A DNA stretch of 40,413 nt, from NCBI GenBank assembly GCA_910585895.1, contig CAJUHY010000021.1, forward strand, positions 1 through 40,413, written 5' to 3'. This document shows positions 33,569 through 40,413 of the stretch, piece by piece. The notes beneath the pieces were generated by a model. It ran no database searches. It worked only from the letters and a program-made list of their open reading frames with translations, and was not told where the DNA came from. The position numbers were made by a program, and so were the translations under genes. Position 1 is the first letter of the stretch. Every line of letters begins with the position of its first letter. This stretch comes from an uncultured Lachnospiraceae bacterium. GTDB taxonomy: Bacteria; Bacillota; Clostridia; Lachnospirales; Lachnospiraceae.

Positions 33569-34999
33569 ATGAAACGAATATTAAAGGTTTATAAACGTAC
33601 AGTCAGCATTGTCAATGAAACGCCAATAGAGATGTATGAGAATCTTGTGGGACAGAAGAAAGGTTTTCTTCTGGAAAGCTATGATAAAAATTACGACCGC
33701 TATACGCTGTTTGGTGCGGAGCCGGAGGAGATAATTACTTCCCGGGGAAATGCGCTGGTGATTCAGCGGAAGGGGGAACAAGAAGTAAGAAGAGGAAATC
33801 CCCTGAACCTGTTAAAGGCATATTACAGTGAGTTTGAAATCCGCAGGGATATGGATGGACTGAATTTCAGCGGTGGGCTGGTAGGAAACCTGGGATATGA
33901 TTTTGTGCGTTATACGGAAAATTTGCCGGATAATAATCCGGATGAAATCGGCATTGAGGCAATCCAGATGATGCTGATGACAGAATTTATCGTAATTGAC
34001 CATGTGGCGGAGACAATGACAGGTGTGGTATTGGAAGAAGATAGCATGGATGGCAGGACGAAAGCGCTGGCAAAAGCAGCTGCACTGATTCAAGAGGCGA
34101 GAGGCGGCAGAGGAAAAAAAACGCAGAGAAAAACATTTGTCCACGATGGGAAAATTGTCAAGAAGTCTGATACTTTAGAAGAGTATGGACTAAAAGTGGA
34201 TAAGATTAAGGAGTACATCCGTGAGGGGCATATTTTCCAGACGGTACTTTCCCAGAGATGGACGATAGAGACGGGGCAGGAGGGGTTTGAACTTTATAAG
34301 GAATTACGGCAATTAAATCCTTCGCCATATCTGTATTATTTTAATTTTGGGGAGTTTGAGGTAATCGGCAGTTCCCCGGAGATGATTGTCAAACAGCAGG
34401 GCGGCAGAGTATTTACCTGCCCCATTGCGGGGACCAGAAAACGTGGCAGGGATGCTGCTGAGGATGAAACCTTAAAACAGGATTTATTAAGTGATGAGAA
34501 GGAATGTGCAGAACATCTGATGCTGGTGGACTTGGCAAGAAATGATATGGGAAAAATTTCAGAATTCGGCACAGTGAAAGTAACGCAGTTTATGGAAGTC
34601 CAGAATTACTCGCATGTAATGCATATTGTGTCCATGGTGGAAGGACGCAAGAGAGGAAATTTCCATCCCTTGGATTTGGCGGCGTCGTTCCTGCCGGCAG
34701 GTACTTTGAGCGGCGCGCCCAAAATTCGTGCGATGGAAATTGTTGACGAGTTAGAGGACAGCCGCAGAGGACTGTATGGCGGAGCTACCGGGTATGTGGA
34801 TTTTGGCGGGGATATGGATTTCTGCATCACAATCCGCACAATGGTGAAAAAGGGAAATAAAGTTTATCTGCAGGCAGGAGCCGGGATTGTCGCGGATTCG
34901 CAGCCGGAAATGGAGTACCGGGAATGCTGCAATAAGGTGATGGCATTGGCGAAAACCTTGGTGGAGGAAATATCTGTGATTTATGAAGGAGGAAGATGA
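33569..34999 (+). CDS. trpE: anthranilate synthase component I
   Basis: Converts chorismate to anthranilate with the glutaminase subunit TrpG; 476 residues. Residues 34-37 are LLES, part of the tryptophan feedback site. CPIAGTRKRG has Ala in the position that distinguishes anthranilate synthase (PIAGT) from aminodeoxychorismate synthase (PIKGT). Also present are HLMLVDLARND, the GTLSGAPKIRAMEI block and AGAGIVADS. ATG 33569 is six bases after AAAGGAGG (33555-33562); a longer frame begins upstream of that site. The stop TGA shares its A with the ATG of trpG, indicating coupled translation. First gene of the operon, behind the T-box. Confidence 0.95.
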   Translation: MKRILKVYKRTVSIVNETPIEMYENLVGQKKGFLLESYDKNYDRYTLFGAEPEEIITSRGNALVIQRKGEQEVRRGNPLNLLKAYYSEFEIRRDMDGLNFSGGLVGNLGYDFVRYTENLPDNNPDEIGIEAIQMMLMTEFIVIDHVAETMTGVVLEEDSMDGRTKALAKAAALIQEARGGRGKKTQRKTFVHDGKIVKKSDTLEEYGLKVDKIKEYIREGHIFQTVLSQRWTIETGQEGFELYKELRQLNPSPYLYYFNFGEFEVIGSSPEMIVKQQGGRVFTCPIAGTRKRGRDAAEDETLKQDLLSDEKECAEHLMLVDLARNDMGKISEFGTVKVTQFMEVQNYSHVMHIVSMVEGRKRGNFHPLDLAASFLPAGTLSGAPKIRAMEIVDELEDSRRGLYGGATGYVDFGGDMDFCITIRTMVKKGNKVYLQAGAGIVADSQPEMEYRECCNKVMALAKTLVEEISVIYEGGR

Positions 35000-35568
35000 T
35001 GATATTGCTAATTGATAACTATGATTCCTTTACTTATAATCTGTACCAATATATGGGAATTTTTACGGAAAATATCAGGGTGGTGCGTAATGATAAGATT
35101 ACCATTGAGGAAATCAGGGCGTTAAAACCAGAGCGCATGGTGCTTTCGCCGGGACCGAAGAATCCCCAGGAAGCCGGAATATGTATGGAGGCGGTAAAAG
35201 CGTTTCTGGATACAATTCCCATTTTGGGTATCTGTCTGGGACATCAGTGTATCGGGGCGGCGTTGGGCGGTAGGGTCAGCTATGCGAAACAGCTGTGCCA
35301 CGGCAAGCAGTCTGTAATAAAACACAATGGCGAGAGCATTTTTAAAGGAATCGATTCCCCGATTAAGATAGCCCGCTACCATTCTCTTGCCGTTCAGAAA
35401 AAGGATTTGCCGGATTGCCTGAAGGTGCTGGCGCGGACGGAAGATGGCGAGATTATGGCGATGCGCCACAGAGAGTATCCGGTCGTGGGGCTGCAGTTCC
35501 ATCCTGAATCTATCTATACGGAGCATGGAAAACGCATGATTGATAATTTTGTAAACGGCGTCATATGA
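34999..35568 (+). CDS. trpG: anthranilate synthase component II (glutamine amidotransferase)
   Basis: Delivers ammonia from glutamine to TrpE; 189 residues, class I amidotransferase. The nucleophile is Cys79 in GICLGHQCIG and the other catalytic residues are His168 and Glu170 in QFHPES. The start is chosen at 34999 (MILLIDNYDSF) because AAGGAGG (34986-34992) is six bases before; the adjacent ATG at 34996 is only three bases away and would add one Met. It is not fused to trpD, which is found at the far end of the operon. It may also serve folate synthesis as PabA in species lacking a second copy. Confidence 0.94.
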   Translation: MILLIDNYDSFTYNLYQYMGIFTENIRVVRNDKITIEEIRALKPERMVLSPGPKNPQEAGICMEAVKAFLDTIPILGICLGHQCIGAALGGRVSYAKQLCHGKQSVIKHNGESIFKGIDSPIKIARYHSLAVQKKDLPDCLKVLARTEDGEIMAMRHREYPVVGLQFHPESIYTEHGKRMIDNFVNGVI

Positions 35569-35625
35569 ACATGTAAATGCAATGTCGGATAGCGCTGCAA
35601 ACGGTGTGAGAGGAAAGGAGCGAAA

Positions 35626-36408
35626 ATGGTATTAGATAAGATTGTAGAGGATAAGAAATTGCGGCTGAATGAGCATAAAGCCAGAATCGGTGAAAAAGAG
35701 ATGCGCAGGCTTGCAGATGAAGTGATGCGTGAAAATCCACAGAGCCCATCTTTTTATGCTGCTTTGGCGAAGACAGGGATTTCTATTATCGGAGAGTTTA
35801 AGAAAGCCTCCCCCAGCCTGGGAAGGATTGAGAGCCCAATCAGCCTTACGGAGCGGATTGAGGAATACAATCAATCCGTAGATGCTATTTCCTGTTTGAC
35901 GGAGGAAGACCATTTCAGCGGAAGTGCAGGGTATCTGCAGGAAATTCGCGGGATATCCCCATTGCCCATCCTGCGCAAGGATTTTATGATAGAGGAATAT
36001 CAGTTTTACGAAGCGCGGGCAATTGGCGCAGACGCCATTTTGCTGATAGCGGCAATTTTAGATGATGTGCAGCTGCATGATTTCTGCCAGCTTACAAAAG
36101 AATTAGGCATGGATGCACTGGTGGAGGTCCATGATGAGCTGGAGTTGGAGCGTACTTTGAAATTAGATGCGGAAATTATCGGCATTAATAACCGTAATCT
36201 GCATGACTTTTCTATCCGTCTGGAGACTACCAAACGTTTAGCGCCGTTGATTCCGCATCATAAAATATTGGTATCAGAAAGCGGCATTGTCAGCGATGAG
36301 GATGTAAAACTTTTGAAAGAATGCCGTGTGGATGCATTTCTCATTGGCAGGGCATTTATGGAGGCCAAAAATCCACGCGGGCTGGCAGAGCGCTGGAAGT
36401 TGTTATGA
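35626..36408 (+). CDS. trpC: indole-3-glycerol phosphate synthase
   Basis: Closes the ring of carboxyphenylamino-deoxyribulose phosphate to indole-glycerol phosphate; 260-residue TIM barrel. Visible motifs are IGEFKKASPSLG with catalytic lysine, LRKDFMIEEYQ, the acidic strand ending LVEVHDELE, INNRNL and VSESGI. AAAGGAG precedes ATG 35626. The gap to trpG is 57 bases and its stop lies 65 bases before the chosen trpF start. Not fused to trpF, unlike in E. coli. Confidence 0.95.
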   Translation: MVLDKIVEDKKLRLNEHKARIGEKEMRRLADEVMRENPQSPSFYAALAKTGISIIGEFKKASPSLGRIESPISLTERIEEYNQSVDAISCLTEEDHFSGSAGYLQEIRGISPLPILRKDFMIEEYQFYEARAIGADAILLIAAILDDVQLHDFCQLTKELGMDALVEVHDELELERTLKLDAEIIGINNRNLHDFSIRLETTKRLAPLIPHHKILVSESGIVSDEDVKLLKECRVDAFLIGRAFMEAKNPRGLAERWKLL

Positions 36409-36473
36409 GTATTTGTGGTATGCCGAAATTAGGGTCAGGCAGCGCATATAGAATCGAAAGGGCGGTGAGTCAC

Positions 36474-38315
36474 ATGCAAATGGGAACAAGGCAGACGCCG
36501 CAGATAAAAATCTGCGGAATCACCAGGGCGGAGGAAGCTTCTTATCTGAATGAAATCCATGCGGACTATGCAGGATTTGTCTTTTGGGAAAGGAGCAGAC
36601 GCAATGTAAGTTTTGCTCAGGCGGAGGAAATCTGTAAGTTCTTACATAAAGACATAAAGCGGGTTGCAGTTACTGTGAGTCCGGATTTGGATTTGCTGGA
36701 GAGGATAGAGAGAGCTAGGTTTGATATCCTGCAGGTGCATGGGCGGCTGCGGGAGGAAGTGGTCAGGCAGTGCAGCCTGCCAATCTGGCGGGCCTGCAAT
36801 CTGCAGAAACCTGAGGATCTGCAGAAGCTGGAGCGGCTGGAAAAGATTACAGGCTACGTGCTCGATGCAGAAACATCCGGCAGCGGTAAAGCTTTTGACT
36901 GGTCGGCGGGTCGGGAAATGATGAAAAGAATGAGGGAGACCCTTTTTATGGGCAGGAAATTTATCCTTGCCGGGGGATTGAATGCCCAAAATGTTACGGA
37001 GGCGGTGAAGATTTTTAAACCGGATATTGTGGATGTCAGTTCAGGAGTAGAAAGTGTACGGGAAAAAACAAGGGCCTTAGTGAGGGAATTCTCAGAAGCA
37101 GTAAGGAATATAGGAGAAAAGAAAGGTGAGAGAATCATGAAAAAGAGTGATAGATATTATGGAAAATTTGGCGGGCAGTTTGTGTCAGAATCTCTGATGA
37201 ATGCCTTGGAAGAATTGGATATGGCATATGAGAAAGCAATTCATGATGAAGAATTTTTAAGGGAGTATGATTATTATATGAAACAGTATGTGGGCAGGGA
37301 AACGCCGCTTTATTTGGCAGAAAACCTGAGCCGGGAATATGGCACAAAAATTTATTTGAAACGCGAGGATTTAAACCATACCGGCGCGCACAAAATTAAT
37401 AATGTGATTGGGCAGATTTTGCTGGCAAAGCGTATGGGAAAGAAAAAAGTAATTGCGGAGACCGGGGCTGGCCAGCACGGCGTGGCAACAGCCACCGGGG
37501 CGGCGCTTTTTCATATGGAATGTACTGTTTATATGGGGGAAGAGGATATGCGGCGTCAGCAGTTAAATGTATTCCGCATGGAAATGCTGGGGGCGAAGGT
37601 TGTGTGCGTGAAGTCGGGAAGCCGTACCTTAAAGGATGCCACTAATGAGGCAATACGCACTTGGTCCCAAACGGTGGAGGATACGTTTTATGTGATTGGC
37701 TCAGCAGTAGGTCCGTACCCATATCCAAAGATGGTGAAAGAGTTCCAGAGTGTTATCAGCCGTGAGAGCAGGAAACAGATTCTGCAGGCGGAGGGCAGGC
37801 TGCCGCATGTGGTGATGGCATGTGTGGGCGGAGGTTCCAATTCCATCGGCATGTTTGCGGAATTTATAGAGGAACCGTCAGTAAAATTGATTGGCGTGGA
37901 GGCGGCAGGACTTGGCATTGAAACCGGAAAACATGCGAGCGCCATGGCATTGGGCAAACCGGGGACACTCCATGGGATGCGTTCCTACTTGCTGCAGAAT
38001 GATGACGGAAACATCCAGGTTGCCTATTCTGTCTCAGCGGGGCTGGACTATCCCGGCGTGGGACCGGAACACGCCTATTTAAAGGACAGCGGCAGGGCAG
38101 AGTATGTATCGATTACAGATGAGGAAGCGCTGGCTGCTTTACAGGAATTGTGTATGCTGGAGGGAATCATCCCAGCAATTGAGAGCGCCCATGCCATTGC
38201 TTATGCGAGGAAACAGGCGAAGAAGATGACAGCAGATGAGATTATGATAGTGTGCCTGTCTGGCAGGGGCGATAAAGATGTGCATACGATATATGAATTA
38301 AATAAACGGCAATAG
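36474..38315 (+). CDS. trpFB: fused phosphoribosylanthranilate isomerase / tryptophan synthase beta chain
   Basis: One uninterrupted frame of 613 codons covers two enzymes. Residues 1-221 are TrpF: KICGIT with the catalytic Cys, GFVFWERSRRNV, VLDAETSGSGKAFDW with the catalytic Asp, and FILAGGLNAQNV. From the Met at 37137 on it is TrpB (392 residues): KFGGQFVSE, HTGAHKINN with the PLP lysine (Lys86 of TrpB), AETGAGQHG, GGGSNSIG and CLSGRGDKD. No stop separates them; the link is about ten residues (NIGEKKGERI). A ribosome binding site and ATG for TrpB remain inside the frame, so free TrpB may be made as well. Starts at 36405 (overlapping the trpC stop) and 36480 are possible; 36474 follows GGGCGGTGAG. 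Confidence 0.9.
   Translation: MQMGTRQTPQIKICGITRAEEASYLNEIHADYAGFVFWERSRRNVSFAQAEEICKFLHKDIKRVAVTVSPDLDLLERIERARFDILQVHGRLREEVVRQCSLPIWRACNLQKPEDLQKLERLEKITGYVLDAETSGSGKAFDWSAGREMMKRMRETLFMGRKFILAGGLNAQNVTEAVKIFKPDIVDVSSGVESVREKTRALVREFSEAVRNIGEKKGERIMKKSDRYYGKFGGQFVSESLMNALEELDMAYEKAIHDEEFLREYDYYMKQYVGRETPLYLAENLSREYGTKIYLKREDLNHTGAHKINNVIGQILLAKRMGKKKVIAETGAGQHGVATATGAALFHMECTVYMGEEDMRRQQLNVFRMEMLGAKVVCVKSGSRTLKDATNEAIRTWSQTVEDTFYVIGSAVGPYPYPKMVKEFQSVISRESRKQILQAEGRLPHVVMACVGGGSNSIGMFAEFIEEPSVKLIGVEAAGLGIETGKHASAMALGKPGTLHGMRSYLLQNDDGNIQVAYSVSAGLDYPGVGPEHAYLKDSGRAEYVSITDEEALAALQELCMLEGIIPAIESAHAIAYARKQAKKMTADEIMIVCLSGRGDKDVHTIYELNKRQ
37122..37139 (+). promoter_or_regulatory. internal ribosome binding site and ATG for trpB
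   Basis: AAAGGTGA (37122-37129) lies seven bases before ATG 37137, which begins the usual TrpB N-terminus MKKSDRYYGKFGGQ. It could give a separate TrpB from the fused gene. Confidence 0.55.
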
Positions 38316-38338
38316 CCAATCACAGTGGAGGTAGAATC

Positions 38339-39136
38339 ATGGAAAATAGAATTGAACAGAAAATGCAGCATTTAAGAGAGCGTGGAGAGAAAGCTTTTAT
38401 CACATATATGACAGCGGGATTGCCGGATATGGATGGATGCAAGGAACTGATAAAGATACAGGAACAGTCTGGCGTGGATGTGCTGGAATTGGGAATTCCA
38501 TTTTCTGACCCTGTGGCAGACGGTCCGGTTATTCAGAATGCCTATTACAAATCTATCCAATTGGGGACTAATGTGAAAAAGGTGTTTGCGCTGATGAAAG
38601 AAGTCCGTGCGGAGGGTGTGGAAGTTCCTATTATATTTATGATGTATTACAATACAGCGCTGCATTTTGGACTGGATAAATTTGTGGAGGAATGCATTAT
38701 TAGCGGAGTGGATGGTTTGATAATTCCTGATTTGCCGTTAGAGGAGCAGGATAATTTGAAAGATGCTCTCGAACGGGAAGGCGCACCTGTCCTGATTCAG
38801 CTGGTGTCCCCGGTATCGGCAGCACGTATCCCCAGGATTCTGGAACATGCCAGAGGTTTTGTATATTGTGTTTCCGGTATGGGTGTTACCGGACAGAGAG
38901 GTAATTTTCACAGGGAGATTATCTGTTATCTTTCACAGGTAAAGGAAGCATCAAAGATTCCGGTGATGATGGGTTTTGGCATAGAGCGGGCAGCGGATGT
39001 GGAGCCAATGAAAGATGTCATTGACGGAGCGATTGTGGGTTCTTATTTCATTCAATTGTTGGAAAAAAATGATTATCAACCGCAGGCAGCGGCGGATTAC
39101 TGCCGGATATTTAAAGAACAATTAAATGCGCTGTAA
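38339..39136 (+). CDS. trpA: tryptophan synthase alpha chain
   Basis: Splits indole-glycerol phosphate to indole, which is channelled to TrpB; 265-residue TIM barrel. Catalytic Glu50 (LELGIPFSDP) and Asp61 (VADGP) match Glu49/Asp60 of Salmonella. IPDLPLEE and VSGMGVTGQRG (phosphate loop) are present. GGAGG precedes ATG 38339, 23 bases after the trpFB stop. If TrpB is made only as the TrpF fusion, TrpA must bind a beta subunit carrying an N-terminal extension. Confidence 0.96.
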   Translation: MENRIEQKMQHLRERGEKAFITYMTAGLPDMDGCKELIKIQEQSGVDVLELGIPFSDPVADGPVIQNAYYKSIQLGTNVKKVFALMKEVRAEGVEVPIIFMMYYNTALHFGLDKFVEECIISGVDGLIIPDLPLEEQDNLKDALEREGAPVLIQLVSPVSAARIPRILEHARGFVYCVSGMGVTGQRGNFHREIICYLSQVKEASKIPVMMGFGIERAADVEPMKDVIDGAIVGSYFIQLLEKNDYQPQAAADYCRIFKEQLNAL

Positions 39137-39184
39137 TGCAGGATGAGAAAAGCGGAATATGTATAGAAAGAATAGGTGAAAATT

Positions 39185-40195
39185 ATGCAGAAAGAGATTC
39201 AGAAAATAGTAGACAGACAGGATTTAACACAGGAAGAGGCAAGACAGGTGATGGACGAAATGTTAAACGGCGCTGCAACCCAGGCGCAGATTGGCGCGTT
39301 CCTTACGGCAATGCGCATGAAAGGTGAGACATTGGATGAATTGACTGGTTTTGCAGCAGTTCTCAAGGAGAAAGCACAGCATATTGCACCTAGGGCAAAG
39401 AATTATGTGGATTTGGTGGGAACTGGCGGAGACGGCACATTTACTTTTAACGTATCAACAACCGCAGCGCTTGTGGCGGCAGGCGCTGGTCTGACGATTG
39501 CTAAACACGGCAATCGTTCCATTTCCAGCAAAAGCGGTGCAGGCGACGTATTGGAGGCGTTAGGCGTTAACATCACAGCAGAGCCGGATGTAGTGACAAA
39601 ATGTGTGGAAGAGGCTGGCATAGGATTCATGTTTGCGCCAAGTTTTAATAAATCAATGAAATATGTAGGGCAGGCGCGTAAGGAGATGGGGGTACGGTCG
39701 GTGTTTAACATTTTAGGACCGCTTGCGAATCCCTCGGATGCAAAATGCATGGTGGTAGGAGTTTATGACCCCTCACTCACAGAGTTGATGGCGAAATCAA
39801 TGTGCAATTTAGGCGTGGAACGCGGATTTGTGGTCAGCGGTGAGGATTGTATGGATGAATTTACCCTGACAGGCAAAACGACAGTCTCCGAGATTAACGA
39901 CGGAGAGGTATATACTTATGAGGTAACGCCAGAACAGTTTGGCTTTACGCGGGCTTCCCTTGAAGATTTGCAAGGTGGTGATGGAGAGGAAAATGCCAGG
40001 ATTACAATGGGAATCCTCAGAGGGCAGGAACAGGGGGCAAAAAGGGATATTGTGCTTTTAAATGCGGGCGCAGCTCTTTACGTCGGAGGGATTGCCAGAA
40101 ATGTGGCGGATGGAATTAATTTGGCGGCAGTTTCCATAGACTCCGGCAGGGCATACCATGTTCTGGAGAGGCTGGTGGAGTTGTCGAACCAGTGA
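39185..40195 (+). CDS. trpD: anthranilate phosphoribosyltransferase
   Basis: Joins anthranilate and PRPP; 336 residues. Motifs are the glycine-rich GTGGDGTFTFNVST (PRPP site), KHGNRSISSKSGAGDVLEALG, and the metal-site region with GEDCMDEFTLTG. ATG 39185 is preceded by AGGTGA (39174-39179); an in-frame GTG at 39176 overlaps that site. It is the last gene of the operon, 48 bases after trpA, whereas in most Firmicutes it follows trpG. No convincing terminator follows within the window. Confidence 0.95.
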   Translation: MQKEIQKIVDRQDLTQEEARQVMDEMLNGAATQAQIGAFLTAMRMKGETLDELTGFAAVLKEKAQHIAPRAKNYVDLVGTGGDGTFTFNVSTTAALVAAGAGLTIAKHGNRSISSKSGAGDVLEALGVNITAEPDVVTKCVEEAGIGFMFAPSFNKSMKYVGQARKEMGVRSVFNILGPLANPSDAKCMVVGVYDPSLTELMAKSMCNLGVERGFVVSGEDCMDEFTLTGKTTVSEINDGEVYTYEVTPEQFGFTRASLEDLQGGDGEENARITMGILRGQEQGAKRDIVLLNAGAALYVGGIARNVADGINLAAVSIDSGRAYHVLERLVELSNQ

Positions 40196-40413
40196 AATTG
40201 AAGAAAGGAAAAGAAGAGGCAGCTTATTGTCAGAGTTTGCTGAGTATAGGCTTGTTCTAAGCCCTATTATATGAGATACCTCCTCCTTTATTCTGTATTA
40301 GTAGAAAAATCAATATATTATTGCACAGGGTCAAAAAAGTTGTTCTTGTAATTCTCCTATATAACTTCTCGGAATCTCAATGAATGAGATCCCAACCGAA
40401 GATTGACAACTGA
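40196..40413. other. 218-base window end without recognisable gene
   Basis: AT-rich tail after trpD. It contains a short stem GGCTT/AAGCC (40249-40263) without a T-run and an imperfect inverted repeat GGAATCTCA (40371-40379) / TGAGATCCC (40385-40393). A 27-codon open stretch on the minus strand (40413 to 40331) could be the end of a gene outside the window, but it matches nothing I know. Confidence 0.4.

Noticed and set aside
40331..40413. Minus-strand open stretch as the end of a transposase gene
   Set aside because: Only 27 codons are visible and they match no transposase ending I know.

Overview
The window looks like a chromosomal segment from an anaerobic Firmicute of the class Clostridia, most likely a butyrate-forming Lachnospiraceae. 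The grounds are family-level recognition: a butyryl-CoA:acetate CoA-transferase closely resembling those of gut Lachnospiraceae, a SAM-I riboswitch on metK, a T-box leader on the trp genes, strong AGGAGG ribosome binding sites, and large secreted proteins built from LamG, Ig-like and fibronectin-like modules. No rRNA, tRNA, CRISPR array, prophage or intact insertion sequence was seen.

Left part (1-22456): an arabinan-use locus with housekeeping genes inside it. A partial ABC ATPase and a tiny ORF come first. A secreted endo-arabinanase of family GH43 follows, then nth (endonuclease III) and a DUF1015 gene. Next are a Cache-HAMP chemoreceptor and, directly downstream, a YesN-type AraC response regulator with no histidine kinase beside it. 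A GntR/LacI-type (AraR-like) repressor lies on the minus strand. It is divergent from a four-gene sugar importer of YtfQ-YtfR-YtfT-YjfF type (lipoprotein binding protein, double ATPase, two permeases). Two very large secreted GH43 enzymes of exo-arabinofuranosidase type form the next operon. The likely workflow is that the endo-enzyme cuts arabinan outside the cell, the exo-enzymes release arabinose, and the ABC system imports it under control of the repressor and/or the YesN regulator. No araA/araB/araD-type intracellular enzymes are present here.

Middle part (22457-33043): mostly stand-alone genes. These are the butyryl-CoA:acetate CoA-transferase (minus strand), a six-helix membrane chemoreceptor without HAMP, an AIM24-family protein, metK behind a SAM-I riboswitch, a DUF3783 gene, a dGTPase, and a 1022-residue secreted protein with three Cys/His-rich repeats.

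Right part (33044-40413): a complete trp operon in the order trpE-G-C-FB-A-D, controlled by a T-box leader with terminator. The promoter spacer also contains a dyad. trpF and trpB form one uninterrupted reading frame, although the trpB ribosome binding site and start codon are still present. trpD sits at the end of the operon instead of after trpG. The last ~220 bases hold no gene I can recognise.

Observations most worth a second look: the chemoreceptor-YesN pairing, the promoter element shared by the two GH43 transcription units, the TrpF-TrpB fusion, the repeat-bearing intergenic region inside the importer operon, and the possibility that the importer takes up furanose-form arabinose.
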